A stretch of 64,000 nt of DNA from Fimbriimonadaceae bacterium (GCA_019694835.1 JAIBBE010000065.1:48932-112931), one strand, 5' to 3'; shown: positions 14,647-23,482, numbered from the stretch's first letter. Notes: generated from the letters alone by a model not told the origin. Translations and numbers: made by a program.

Positions 14647-15579
14647 ATGATGCGCGTTCTACTCGCATTTTTTGGGTTGTTGGCGTTGGAGGGATGTACG
14701 ACGGTGAGGGCGGCGTCGCCTGAGCGATCGGCACCCCCTGTCGTGGCGCGCCCGGAGTCCAGTGGCCCCAAATCCCTCACGCTGGTCGCGGGCGGAATGG
14801 AGCGGCGGTGCGATGTCTACGAGGCCGAAGGCACGGAAAAGCGCCCCCTCGTGATCCTCATTCACTGCAGCACCGACACTGCTGAGACTGCGGTCCAGAA
14901 GACGGGATTCGAGGACCTCGCCGAGCGCCACGGCTTCATGCTCGCGGTGCCCGAAGTGGCCGCGCCGGGCAAAGGCTGGACCTCGCATCCGTCCATCTTC
15001 GGCAAGCATCCGCCCGCCGATGACATTGGCTTCTTCCGGTATCTGATCTCCAAACTCAAAGCCGAATACCCGGTCGACCCCTCGCGGATCTACCTCGTGG
15101 GTCAACTCAGCGGCGGCATGATGGCCTATCGCTTGGCGGCGGAGATGTCGGGCCAAATCGCGGCGATTGGCGTGGTCAACGCCTCGATCGGCGTCACCGC
15201 GACGAGCAGCAACATCACCTCGCGCATCCCCCGCCCGGCCAATCCCGTACCGGTCGTAGCGTTTCACGGCTGGGCGAATGATGTTCTCCCCTACGATGGA
15301 GGCGAAGGAACTCGTGGCGCGCGAAGCTACTTCAGCGTCAACGATTCGATGGACTTCTGGCGCGAAGTCAACGGGTGCAACGCCGAGCCTCAGGTCCAGC
15401 GGTTTGGCAAACGCTCGACCGTCGCGATCCGATATCCAGCCGATGACGGCTTCTCGGACGTCGTGCTGTACAAACTCCCGCGCGCCGATCACGAATGGCC
15501 GGAGGCCATTCTCATCGGCGTTCGGCGCGTCACCCCTGCCGAAATCATGTGGCAATTCTTCACCGAGAAGCGCCGCTAG
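14647..15579 (+). CDS. PHB-depolymerase/LpqC-like esterase lipoprotein with altered nucleophile motif
   Basis: A 310-residue alpha/beta-hydrolase. The signal peptide ends in a lipobox (LLALEGC, Cys near 17), so it is probably a lipoprotein. Fold landmarks are LVILIHCSTDTAE, a SRIYLVGQLSGGMMAYRLA elbow, VPVVAFHGWANDVLPYDGG (usual acid region) and a late histidine in LPRADHEWPEA. The nucleophile elbow normally reads G-x-S-x-G-G; here it reads G-Q-L-S-G-G, so the serine sits one position late. It may be inactive or have shifted chemistry. Start is the first ATG of a pair (14647, 14650). A long upstream frame passes through the repeat and is not taken as coding. Confidence 0.75.
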   Translation: MMRVLLAFFGLLALEGCTTVRAASPERSAPPVVARPESSGPKSLTLVAGGMERRCDVYEAEGTEKRPLVILIHCSTDTAETAVQKTGFEDLAERHGFMLAVPEVAAPGKGWTSHPSIFGKHPPADDIGFFRYLISKLKAEYPVDPSRIYLVGQLSGGMMAYRLAAEMSGQIAAIGVVNASIGVTATSSNITSRIPRPANPVPVVAFHGWANDVLPYDGGEGTRGARSYFSVNDSMDFWREVNGCNAEPQVQRFGKRSTVAIRYPADDGFSDVVLYKLPRADHEWPEAILIGVRRVTPAEIMWQFFTEKRR

Positions 15580-15599
15580 GCCATTCGGGCCAATGAACG

Positions 15600-16628
15600 A
15601 TGAGCACGTTTTACGAGTGGCGCGATGCCCCGAGGGCCGAATACGGGGTCATCGGTGATCCGATCGCGCACTCGTGGTCGCCCAAGCTGCACCGAGCCGC
15701 CTACCGCGCGCTCGGGCTCGAAGAGCGCTACGAAGCCATCCGAGTCCCCTTGGACGAATTCGTCGCTGCTCTCGCTCACCTCACAGGCCTCGGCTATCGC
15801 GGCCTCAACGTTACGATCCCTTTGAAGGAATCCGCCTTCGCCTGGGCTCTCTCGGTAGATGACGCATCAACCCCCTACCGCGCGCTCAACACTTTGTCCC
15901 TCGCGGACCGTCGCGGCACGAACACCGACGCCCCCGGCTTCCTCGACATGCTCGCAAATCTGGGCTTCCCCACTCCCCCTCACGCAGTGAGGGGGACGTT
16001 CACCGCGACGAAGGAGCGCGTGACACAGGGGGAGTCATATCCGGAGGGCGCGCAGGAGGTTTTGGCGAGCGCGCAGGGTCCTGCGCCGAGCGCGCAGGGG
16101 GTTTCGGCGAGCACGCAGGGTCCTGCGCCGAGCGCGCAGGGCCAATCCGGACCTCATCCCCTAGCCCCCTCTCCCCCGGAGTGGAGAGGAGGGACTTGTT
16201 CGGTGCTCATCTTGGGCGCGGGCGGGACGGCGCGCACGCTTGCGATCGCCCTTCAGGACTGCGGCTTTAAGGTCACGCTCTGGAACCGAACTCGGCAGCG
16301 CGCGGAGGATCTTGCGCGAGAAATTCCCGGGCTGGTGGTCGTCGACGAGCCCAAAACAGAGGGATTCGGGCTGATCGTCAATGCCACGGCGGCTGGGCTA
16401 AGCGGCGAGGCGCCGCCAGTCGACTGGACCGGAGCGGATCCGAATGCACTTGCGATTGACGCCGTCTATGCGAGCGAACCCACGCCGTTCCTGGTGGCCG
16501 CCTGCGCTCATGGACTAAAGGCTGCCGACGGTCGCCTCATGCTCGTCGCCCAAGCAGCCCGGGCATTCGCGTGGTGGCACGGCGTCGCCCCACCGTACGC
16601 TGCCATGCTCGATGCGGTACCCGATTAG
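15600..16628 (+). CDS. aroE: Shikimate dehydrogenase with an in-frame repeat insertion
   Basis: Reduces 3-dehydroshikimate with NADPH in aromatic amino acid synthesis. The 342-residue protein is about 70 residues longer than usual. The substrate domain has VIGDPIAHSWSPKLHRAA, the catalytic Lys in NVTIPLKE (K76) and Asp in TNTDAPGF (D110). The NADP domain has LILGAGGTART (about 203-213), LWNRTRQRA and the late VAQAARAF. Between the domains, residues about 124-198 are a low-complexity insertion with 7-residue repeats (SAQGPAP and similar) and a Pro-rich family B-like end. It sits at the hinge where the two domains meet, a position that may tolerate length. The ATG is 20 bases after the esterase stop. 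Confidence 0.92.
   Translation: MSTFYEWRDAPRAEYGVIGDPIAHSWSPKLHRAAYRALGLEERYEAIRVPLDEFVAALAHLTGLGYRGLNVTIPLKESAFAWALSVDDASTPYRALNTLSLADRRGTNTDAPGFLDMLANLGFPTPPHAVRGTFTATKERVTQGESYPEGAQEVLASAQGPAPSAQGVSASTQGPAPSAQGQSGPHPLAPSPPEWRGGTCSVLILGAGGTARTLAIALQDCGFKVTLWNRTRQRAEDLAREIPGLVVVDEPKTEGFGLIVNATAAGLSGEAPPVDWTGADPNALAIDAVYASEPTPFLVAACAHGLKAADGRLMLVAQAARAFAWWHGVAPPYAAMLDAVPD
16047..16142. repeat. 21-bp tandem repeat inside aroE
   Basis: Five units start at 16047, 16068, 16089, 16110 and 16131, alternating between AGCGCGCAGGGTCCTGCGCC-like and CGCGCAGGGGGTTTCGGCG-like versions. The period of 21 keeps the frame. Immediately downstream, 16150-16197 resembles family B (CCCCCTCTCCCCCGGAG, then GGAGAGGAGGG). 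Confidence 0.9.
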
Positions 16629-16654
16629 GCGACCTCATCAGCGGGGGAACGGGG

Positions 16655-16712
16655 AGCCCCCATCCGTGGGAGGATGGAGGCATACGGATCTGTGGGAGGA
16701 TGGAGGCACACG
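16655..16712. repeat. Short GGAGGATGGAGGC repeats between aroE and the ChaN gene
   Basis: Two copies of TGTGGGAGGATGGAGGC or CCGTGGGAGGATGGAGGC, the first flanked by its complement CCCATCC. This matches the family B tail also seen near 7726, 7926, 8146 and 30283. Confidence 0.7.
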
Positions 16713-16736
16713 GCGCGAAGGTGGGTGGCGAGTTGG

Positions 16737-17618
16737 CTAGCGCTCCTCGCCAGGAGGCGGAGGCGAGACGAAGATGAAATCGGCGATGCCGCGGGAGACA
16801 TTGCGGGGCTTCGCGGAGTCGATGGCGGTCAGGGTGAGGGTCGGGAGGCCGGTCCGGCGTGTGATGCGGTAGCCGATGCCTTGGCCGTACATCACATGGC
16901 CCGATCCGGCGATGACCACGAACACGCGCTCCGGGTTGGTCCAATCGCGGGTGGCTTTGATCGCGGTGTCGGCCATGCCCTCGTCCCACAGAACTTGGGC
17001 GGTGTAGATGTTCTGGCCCATCGGCCCTGTCGGAGGATGGCCGCCCATCAGGCTGTCAAAAATCATCCGGTGATTCTCGTTGCCGAGGTAGAGGTCCGGC
17101 ACCTCGCGGATGTTCTCGAGCGCCAATCCTTTCGCTCCACCTCGACCGACCGCGCGCACCCAATCGCGGGGCACGTTCAGCGCGACCATCGGCAGTCGGT
17201 TCTCGCGCACGACGTCGAAGATCGGTTTGTAGATGGCGAACGGGAAGCCCCACTCTTTCGCCCAATTCGCACGCTCAATGAATTGGGATTCCGTCCATTG
17301 CCCCAAGCTGTAGGGCGCGAGGTTGGGCTGATTGGGGCGGGTGAACATCTCGAAACCGACCGTGACCCGCCGTCCGCGCTTGACGAGTGCGGCGATCACG
17401 TCGGCCTGGAATTGGTGATGGGCCGGACTCGTGTGGCTCTCGCCGATCAGAACGTAGCGAATCCCGTCCGCCGAGCGGGCAATGTCGTCCGGGGTCACTG
17501 GCAAGAGGGTGTAGAGATCGGTGATGCCCATGCCGACCCGAACCGGATCTTCTTTCGGAATCGGGAGCAGATAGGTGTCGTTGAGCTGGAGTACAGCGAG
17601 GCCAAGTGCGGCAACCAT
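16737..17618 (-). CDS. ChaN/Cofac_haem_bdg family protein
   Basis: A 293-residue protein with an N-terminal hydrophobic segment (VAALGLAVLQL) and the ChaN (DUF399) core: YVLIGESHTSPAHHQFQ with the conserved Glu-x-His, VTVGFEMFTRPNQ, WAKEWGFPFAIYKPIFD, and VVIAGSGHVMYGQGIGYR near the end. Campylobacter ChaN binds haem, and the wider fold resembles Tiki-type proteases; the exact role here is unknown. It is the last gene of a minus-strand run starting at coaBC. Neither a clear lipobox nor a long signal peptide is visible, so the true start might lie a little differently. Confidence 0.82.
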   Translation of the reverse strand: MVAALGLAVLQLNDTYLLPIPKEDPVRVGMGITDLYTLLPVTPDDIARSADGIRYVLIGESHTSPAHHQFQADVIAALVKRGRRVTVGFEMFTRPNQPNLAPYSLGQWTESQFIERANWAKEWGFPFAIYKPIFDVVRENRLPMVALNVPRDWVRAVGRGGAKGLALENIREVPDLYLGNENHRMIFDSLMGGHPPTGPMGQNIYTAQVLWDEGMADTAIKATRDWTNPERVFVVIAGSGHVMYGQGIGYRITRRTGLPTLTLTAIDSAKPRNVSRGIADFIFVSPPPPGEER

Positions 17619-17637
17619 GGCCCCATGATGTCACATC

Positions 17638-17919
17638 TTATTTCTCGGGGACGAACCAGATGCTGTTATCGGTCGGATTGACAAAGATCCGTCCGGGCGG
17701 GATGAGACGTCCGAAACCGGTCGTGATTGGCGGCGCGGGCATGCCCATGAATCCCATCAGCGTGCTGATCTCCGGCGAAACGACCGGCTCACCCTGCAGC
17801 AAGGCCACCAACATCCACGGGTCGGCGTGCCGGACCTTGATCTTGATGGGGGTGACCGCCGTCTGAGCGAAAGACAGAGCCGCGAAAGCCATCAGCCCGA
17901 ATGCCGTGAGTGTCCTCAT
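17638..17919 (-). CDS. Small exported protein with a secretin-N-like segment
   Basis: A 93-residue protein with a clear signal peptide (MRTLTAFGLMAFAALSFAQ, cleavage likely after residue 18 or 19). The mature part starts TPIKIKVRHADPWMLVALLQGE, which resembles the strand and helix that open secretin N-domains, then a Met/Gly/Pro-rich loop and a FVNPTDNSIWFVPEK end. It is far too short to be a secretin. Its ATG overlaps the stop of the TMEM175 gene by four bases, so it belongs to the same transcript. Could be a pilot or a stand-alone N-domain; function unknown. Confidence 0.65.
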   Translation of the reverse strand: MRTLTAFGLMAFAALSFAQTAVTPIKIKVRHADPWMLVALLQGEPVVSPEISTLMGFMGMPAPPITTGFGRLIPPGRIFVNPTDNSIWFVPEK

Positions 17920-18698
17920 GAACCTTCGGACGCTCCAGACGGGCTTGCGGTTACGGCTGCCTGTCCCCGATGACCGAAGGGCTTGAAGTTGGGCTTCGCC
18001 TTGATCGGAACGGTCGGCTTGCGGACCCCCATGAATGGCTTGATCTGCCCATCGCCGCTCAGCACGACCTCGGTGTTCCGCTCCATCAGGCTCGGCATCG
18101 CGTAGAGGGGGAACAACAGGAGGTAGACGATGGTGCTCCAACTGGGGCTCCAAAAGGAAAGCAGAATGCTCGACAGCGCGATCAGGGGCACTACCGCCGT
18201 TCGCGTCTTGATGAGCTGCGAGTATGCCGGCGTCACCCACTTGGCGAGGAATTTCTTACGCTCGCAATAAGTCCAAATCGAGAATTGGAGGAGGCTGATC
18301 AGGATGAGATTCGCACCGAAGACGGTGACGGCGACCTGGTTGCTCGAATACAGATCGACGAGGTTGGTGGTGAACGGAATAGCGGCGATGAAGAGTAGAT
18401 AGTGGGTGTTCAGCCAGAGGATGGTGCGGTCGGTGCGTTCGATGCCCTGGAAGATGTTGTGGTGGCCGATCCAGTACACGCCGAGGGTGACGAAGCTGAA
18501 GAAGAAGGTCAGGAAGATGACGCCTTCGTCCCAGATCGCCTGAGCCAGTTCCGTCGCACTCGACGGATTCATCAGGTGTTCGGGAGCCTTAAGGTTAAAG
18601 GCGAGCAGCGTCATCGCGATGGCGAATACGCCGTCGCTCAGGGCTTCTATGCGGATTTTGCCCGGATTGACGAGATCCCGGATGTCGGTAGTCGACAT
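17916..18698 (-). CDS. TMEM175 (DUF1211) family potassium channel-like protein
   Basis: A 260-residue membrane protein. The family signature in helix 1 is present as KIRIEALSDGVFAIAMTLL (R-x-x-x-(F/L)-S-D-G), followed by about five more helices (near 57-77, 97-113, 122-140, 158-178 and 183-198). Bacterial members are one-repeat proteins that assemble as tetrameric potassium channels without a TVGYG filter. The soluble tail of about 50 residues is basic and unusual. It lies 14 bases downstream of atpC and overlaps the small exported protein gene. Confidence 0.88.
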   Translation of the reverse strand: MSTTDIRDLVNPGKIRIEALSDGVFAIAMTLLAFNLKAPEHLMNPSSATELAQAIWDEGVIFLTFFFSFVTLGVYWIGHHNIFQGIERTDRTILWLNTHYLLFIAAIPFTTNLVDLYSSNQVAVTVFGANLILISLLQFSIWTYCERKKFLAKWVTPAYSQLIKTRTAVVPLIALSSILLSFWSPSWSTIVYLLLFPLYAMPSLMERNTEVVLSGDGQIKPFMGVRKPTVPIKAKPNFKPFGHRGQAAVTASPSGASEGS

Positions 18699-18712
18699 CG
18701 GAGTTGCTCCCT

Positions 18713-19120
18713 TTAGGCGCGCTTCGCGGCCTTGATGCGATTCATTCCGCGCTCGAGTTCTTGGAGGGCGTCGGCTTGGGTCAGGGTTGAATCTTCGCCG
18801 CGCAGAGCCTTTCGCGCTTGCTCAATGAGGGCTTCGGCTTCCGCGAGGTCAATTTCGCTTGCGCGCTCCGCCGTGTCGGCCAGGATGATCGCGCTTTCTT
18901 CGCTGACTTCCATGAACCCACCGCCGATTGCGACGTAGTGGCGCTGGTTCGAGGCATCGATGAACTCTATGAGGCCGGTCTTGAGCGCGGAGATCATCGG
19001 CTCGTGGCCGTGCATGATTCCGAAATAGCCGGTCACTCCGGGGGCGACGAGCGACTGGATCTTCTCATCCACGACGGTTCGATCGGGAGCAACGACGGAA
19101 AGATTGAACGACTGGCCCAT
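18713..19120 (-). CDS. atpC: F1Fo ATP synthase epsilon subunit
   Basis: Forms part of the central stalk and regulates ATP hydrolysis. The 135-residue protein has the full N-terminal beta-sandwich (FNLSVVAPDRTVVDEKIQSL, VTGYFGIMHGHEPMISALKTG, YVAIGGGFMEVSEESAIILADTAERASEID) and the C-terminal two-helix region (AEALIEQARKAL to ERGMNRIKAAKRA). No other ATP synthase subunit is in the window: coaBC lies 51 bases upstream and a TMEM175 gene 14 bases downstream. The usual atpD partner is therefore either elsewhere or separated by coaBC and more. Confidence 0.94.
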   Translation of the reverse strand: MGQSFNLSVVAPDRTVVDEKIQSLVAPGVTGYFGIMHGHEPMISALKTGLIEFIDASNQRHYVAIGGGFMEVSEESAIILADTAERASEIDLAEAEALIEQARKALRGEDSTLTQADALQELERGMNRIKAAKRA

Positions 19121-19171
19121 GATATTGAAGCTGAATTGTACCGGTTTGGCCTCGTAGACGGCGCAGCACGC

Positions 19172-20356
19172 TTACCTTGGGACCACCAATTGCTCCAGAA
19201 GCCAAATCGAGCAACCGAGTTTCGACCTGACGCCGCTTTCGACCACCCGACCATCGGCGAAGACGAGCGTCACGGCGTTGCGGTCGCTGCCAAACCCGAG
19301 ACCGGGCACACTAACGTCGTTGGCGGCGATCGCGTGGAGCCGCTTGCGGACGACTTTCTCCTTGGCGATGGCGAGGTCAGACGTGGGCTCAGCCGCAAAC
19401 CCCACAACCATCGCGTCCTCCTTGGCTTGGGATGCGAGTTCGGCGATGATGTCGGGGTTAGGTATGAGCCTCAGGTCTAAAGCGTCCTGACTGCGCCTCA
19501 TCTTGCCTGCCGCTGGGTGTTCGGGCCGGTAGTCCGCGACGGCGGCGGCACCGATGATCAGATCGGCGTCCTTGGCGGCAGACAAAGCCGCATCACGCAT
19601 TTCAAGCGCGGTTTGGACGCGAATGGTCGTTGCCTGGATCGGAGTCGGAATCTGACTTGGGCCAGATACGACTGTCACTCGTGCCCCCATGAGGAAGGCG
19701 GCGCGGGCCAGTGCGGCTCCCATCTTGCCGCTCGAACGATTGGAGAGGTAGCGCACACCGTCGATGGGCTCCTGAGTCGGCCCCGACGTGATGACCACAT
19801 GCTTTCCCTCGAAGAGCTGTGCCCGTGCGGTGATTTCGGCCACCACGTCCGCGATTCGGTCGACCGCCGCGAACTTGCCCTGACCCTGTTCGCCGCACGC
19901 GACTTCACCCGAATCCGGTTCGACAAAGGCCGCAGCACGGGCTCTTAACGTTTCCAGTGCCGCCTGGACCGGCTCGCTTGCGTACATGGTCGGATTCATG
20001 GCTGGGGCGATGACCCACGGGCCGTCGAAGGCAAGGGCGATGGTCGAGAGCATGTCGTCGGCGATGCCCGCCGCCAGCTTGTTCATTGCGTTCGCGGTTG
20101 CCGGTGCGATCACGAGCACATCGGCCTGTCGCGCCCAATCGATGTGCGCCATTCGTCCGCGCTCGGGTTCCTCGAAAGCGTCGATAAGGCAGGGCTGGCC
20201 CGTTAGAGCTTCGAACAGGGCGGCGCTCACGAACTTCTGGGCGCCGTCGGTGAGGCAGACGCGGACCGTGAATCCGCGCCGCATCAGCTCGCGGGCAAGG
20301 TCGCAAGCCCGATAAGCTGCCACACTTCCGCTCACGCCAAGTACCGCGTTGGGCAT
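19172..20356 (-). CDS. coaBC: Phosphopantothenoylcysteine synthetase/decarboxylase CoaBC
   Basis: Two steps of coenzyme A synthesis: CTP-dependent ligation of cysteine to phosphopantothenate, then FMN-dependent decarboxylation. The 394-residue protein has the decarboxylase half with GVSGSVAAYRACDL, the active-site His in GRMAHIDWAR (H71), APATANAMNKLAAGIADDML, the PAMNPTMY clamp (118-125) and the catalytic Cys in VACGEQGQG (C154). The synthetase half has VVITSGPTQEPIDGVRYLSNRSSGKMGAAL and a late GFAAE motif. It is the first gene of the minus-strand run to ChaN and is divergent from the small gene at 20409. Confidence 0.95.
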   Translation of the reverse strand: MPNAVLGVSGSVAAYRACDLARELMRRGFTVRVCLTDGAQKFVSAALFEALTGQPCLIDAFEEPERGRMAHIDWARQADVLVIAPATANAMNKLAAGIADDMLSTIALAFDGPWVIAPAMNPTMYASEPVQAALETLRARAAAFVEPDSGEVACGEQGQGKFAAVDRIADVVAEITARAQLFEGKHVVITSGPTQEPIDGVRYLSNRSSGKMGAALARAAFLMGARVTVVSGPSQIPTPIQATTIRVQTALEMRDAALSAAKDADLIIGAAAVADYRPEHPAAGKMRRSQDALDLRLIPNPDIIAELASQAKEDAMVVGFAAEPTSDLAIAKEKVVRKRLHAIAANDVSVPGLGFGSDRNAVTLVFADGRVVESGVRSKLGCSIWLLEQLVVPR

Positions 20357-20408
20357 GGCTCATTGTGTCCCATGCAACGCCGGGCGCAGGTTCGGTGTAA
20401 GGTAAATC

Positions 20409-20831
20409 ATGAGACGGGGTGCAATACCGCCCGGGAAAGCCGGGCTCGTCGTTTTGGCTGCGGCCGCGATTCCGGTGGTGATTGGGGCCGCAAAGCCGCT
20501 GGCGCGAGCCGTCGGTCGAGGTCTGTCCAAGATCGGCGACAAGCTCCAAGAAGCGGCAGCTGAGGCCAAGAAGAGCAACGGAGCACCGCCGCCGACTCCC
20601 GCCAAGCCGCCAGCTCAAGAAGAAGTGGTTGCCGAGACCGTCGCTGAAGTTGTCGAAGAGCCCGTCGCATCTGCCGCTGCCGTCGAGCCAGAGGCTGCCG
20701 CAACGCCCGAACCGGTGAAGGAATCGAAGAAGCCCAAAGCTAAAGCCGGAAAAGCAGCCAAAAAGAAGCCTGTGGCTCCCAAGGCGGCCCGAAAGCGACC
20801 GCCCGCGCCCGAGGATTTCGAGACGGCCTAA
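20409..20831 (+). CDS. Ala/Lys/Pro-rich protein with one N-terminal hydrophobic segment
   Basis: A 140-residue protein. Residues about 10-28 (KAGLVVLAAAAIPVVIGAA) form a hydrophobic helix, followed by a possible amphipathic helix (LARAVGRGLSKIGDKLQEA), an acidic Pro/Ala/Glu stretch and a strongly basic tail with KKPKAKAGKAAKKKP. I recognise no family. The tail resembles histone H1-like bacterial proteins, but the membrane helix argues for an anchored protein. Low-complexity composition makes a chance ORF possible, but there is a good ATG and no strong rival frame. Confidence 0.55.
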   Translation: MRRGAIPPGKAGLVVLAAAAIPVVIGAAKPLARAVGRGLSKIGDKLQEAAAEAKKSNGAPPPTPAKPPAQEEVVAETVAEVVEEPVASAAAVEPEAAATPEPVKESKKPKAKAGKAAKKKPVAPKAARKRPPAPEDFETA

Positions 20832-20867
20832 TCCCCATCTTAACGAAAACCGGGTAAGCCTAGCGGC

Positions 20868-23405
20868 ATGACGACATTGATGCTTGTCTTGGCTTGCCTC
20901 TCCCCACAGACTGACGATCAGAAAGTCTCTCACCGCCTGACGCCGGCCTACGAACTCCTGGCTCCGGCAGGCCAGACCGTCCTGTTCCCTGCCCGCCCGG
21001 TTGACCTCGCGTTGACCCCGAATGGGAAGCAACTCTGGGTCAAGACCGGTGGCAGCGTCCGCCTGATCGACGTGGCCACGTGGAAAGAGATCGGGACGGC
21101 CGACAGCAAAGGTGGCGCTTCTCTGACGGGGTTGGAACTCGCCGATGACGGAACCACGGCGGTGTTCTCCAACTCGAAAGAGGACATTCATATTTTCGCG
21201 CTCAAGGACGGGAAGGTTTTGCTCAATCGGGATATTACGGTCAGCAAAGGCAGCTACCCTTGCGGTCTGCGATTCTCTGCTGACTCTAAGACCCTTTATG
21301 CATGTCTGAGCAAGAAGAATGTCCTCGCCGTTATCGATTATGCAAGCGGAACAACGACGCGAGAGATTCCCGTTGGAGTCGCACCCTACGAGGTCGTTGT
21401 TAGCGGTGATGGGAAGACGGCGTATGTGAGCTGCCAAGGGGGCCGACATGTGCGAAGTGGCGACCGGAAGGAAGATAGTGCGGGCACCGACGTCGTCGTT
21501 GATGAGCGTGGTGTTGCCGCGAGCGGCACGGTTTCCGTGGTCGATCTAGCCTCAGGAAAAGAAAAGACTTACATCTCAGTTGGCCTGCTTCCGAGCGCGC
21601 TTTGCTTTATTCCATCTCGTGACCTGCTCGTGGTTGCCAATTCGAATCAGGATTCGATATCACTTATCGACACGGCAAAGAATCGAGTTGCGAAGACTCT
21701 TACGCTTCGGCCGAGTGATGGCCTCCCATTTGGGTCGATGCCAAATGGCTTAGTGGCTTCGGCTGACGGGAGGACGCTGTATGTTTCACTTTCTGGAAAC
21801 AACGCCGTCGCTCAAGTCGATATCACTGACCTTAACGCGCCGGTCGTCCGTGGTTACATTCCTACGGCCTGGTATCCAGGACCACTGGCACTTCGGGACG
21901 GCCTGCTCTTCATTGGCAACGTAAAGGGCTTTGGATCGTTTGCCGATAAGCGACCGGCCGCTCAAGGACACAACTCCTGGGATGTCACCGGTGTCGTTCA
22001 GAAAGTCGACCTTCCGGGTGCCAATGAACTGATATCCTACACCAATAAGGTTCTTGAAACGGCTCGTGTCAAGCCTATTCTGGCTTCCCTGGACAGGCGT
22101 ACGGGAGTGCCCTCGAAGCCTCTTCCTGTCCCGGCCAAGATCGGTGATCCGAGTCCGATTGAGCATGTAATCTACATTATCAAAGAGAATCGTACCTACG
22201 ACCAGGTGTTTGGAGACATGGAGCGGGGTGATGGCGATAAACGTCTCTGCACATTCGGGGAGAAGATCACTCCCAATCATCATGCACTCGCCCGTGAGTT
22301 CGTGCTGCTCGACAACTACTATTGTAACGGCGTTTGCAGTGCCGACGGTCATACCTGGGCAGTCGAAGGCAACGTCACACCCTATTTGGAGCGACAGTTC
22401 GGGGGATTCACGAGAACGTATGACTACGGTACTGATCCGCTAACTTACTCGTCGAGTGGCATGATTTGGGATCCAATTTTAGCAAAGGGCTTGTCTTTCC
22501 GCAACTTCGGCTGCGAGGTTTACCCCGAGCTGCCGAAGGGTTGGAAGGTCGACAAGATTTGGCGGAACTACGAGAAGGGACAAGATGCCGTCTTTCCAAC
22601 TCGCATCGAACTCGAGAGACTCAAGAACTACACGAGCATGGATTATCCGGGCTGGGAGATGGCGATTCCGGACGTCTTGAGAATGGACCGATTCTTGAAG
22701 GAGTTTCGCGAATGGGAACAAAGCGGGACGATGCCGAACCTCGTCATGGTGTATCTGCCCCAGGATCACACCGCCGGAACTTCGCCCGGATACCCGACGA
22801 TTGGAAGCTACGTAGCAGATAACGATCTTGCGCTCGGGCGACTGGTGGAAGCCGTGAGTAAGTCGAAGTTCTGGTCAAAGTCGCTGATCGTTGCCAACGA
22901 GGATGATCCTCAGAACGGCTACGATCATGTTGACGGACATCGCTCGATTTGCCTTATCGCGAGTCCCTATGCCAAACGTGGGAAGACCGTCAGCAAGTTC
23001 TATAACCAGAGTTCTGTCTTGCACACCATTTTGAGGATCTTCGGTCTACCCGCAATGAATCAGAAGATCGCTTCAGCGCCCCTGATGACCGAGTGCTTTA
23101 CGCCCACTCCTGACCTCCGGCCCTACGAAGTGCGCGATCCGCAGGTTGATCTCAGCAAAGCGAATCCCCCACTATCTGCCCTCAAGGGCAAAGCCTTGTA
23201 CTGGGCGCAGAAGAGTGCGAGCATGGACTTCAAGACTCCCGATTTTCCGAGTCTGGAAAAGGACAATCTGATGAACCGAATCATCTGGCACGCAATGAAA
23301 GGTTACGACACGCCGTATCCATTCAAGTACCAGGGTGCACATGGCCGAGGGCTAAAGGGCAAGGGCCTCAAGATTGATAAGGCGGATGTTGAGGATGATG
23401 ATTAG
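20868..23405 (+). CDS. YncE-like beta-propeller fused to a phosphoesterase domain
   Basis: An 845-residue probable exported protein. Residues about 30-420 are propeller repeats of the YncE type (PVDLALTPNGKQLWV, PYEVVVSGDGKTAYVS, PNGLVASADGRTLYVS). From about 428 the PF04185-type phosphoesterase domain begins with IEHVIYIIKENRTYDQVFGDM, then CSADGHTWAVEG, VYLPQDHTAGTSPGYPTIGSYVADND, ANEDDPQNGYDHVDGHRS and the C-terminal HTILRIFGLPAMN. The metal-binding ENRTYDQ and the late Asp/His set are intact. The signal peptide is short (MTTLMLVLACLSP), with a Cys at 10 that could be a weak lipobox. A/T-ending codons are somewhat more common than in neighbours. Substrate unknown. Confidence 0.88.
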   Translation: MTTLMLVLACLSPQTDDQKVSHRLTPAYELLAPAGQTVLFPARPVDLALTPNGKQLWVKTGGSVRLIDVATWKEIGTADSKGGASLTGLELADDGTTAVFSNSKEDIHIFALKDGKVLLNRDITVSKGSYPCGLRFSADSKTLYACLSKKNVLAVIDYASGTTTREIPVGVAPYEVVVSGDGKTAYVSCQGGRHVRSGDRKEDSAGTDVVVDERGVAASGTVSVVDLASGKEKTYISVGLLPSALCFIPSRDLLVVANSNQDSISLIDTAKNRVAKTLTLRPSDGLPFGSMPNGLVASADGRTLYVSLSGNNAVAQVDITDLNAPVVRGYIPTAWYPGPLALRDGLLFIGNVKGFGSFADKRPAAQGHNSWDVTGVVQKVDLPGANELISYTNKVLETARVKPILASLDRRTGVPSKPLPVPAKIGDPSPIEHVIYIIKENRTYDQVFGDMERGDGDKRLCTFGEKITPNHHALAREFVLLDNYYCNGVCSADGHTWAVEGNVTPYLERQFGGFTRTYDYGTDPLTYSSSGMIWDPILAKGLSFRNFGCEVYPELPKGWKVDKIWRNYEKGQDAVFPTRIELERLKNYTSMDYPGWEMAIPDVLRMDRFLKEFREWEQSGTMPNLVMVYLPQDHTAGTSPGYPTIGSYVADNDLALGRLVEAVSKSKFWSKSLIVANEDDPQNGYDHVDGHRSICLIASPYAKRGKTVSKFYNQSSVLHTILRIFGLPAMNQKIASAPLMTECFTPTPDLRPYEVRDPQVDLSKANPPLSALKGKALYWAQKSASMDFKTPDFPSLEKDNLMNRIIWHAMKGYDTPYPFKYQGAHGRGLKGKGLKIDKADVEDDD

Positions 23406-23482
23406 TCCGAAAAGAGTGGCGCGGGCATCTTGGGGCTGCGTCATAGTGTCTACAGTGGCACCTTGCCGCGGGAGGATTATCT

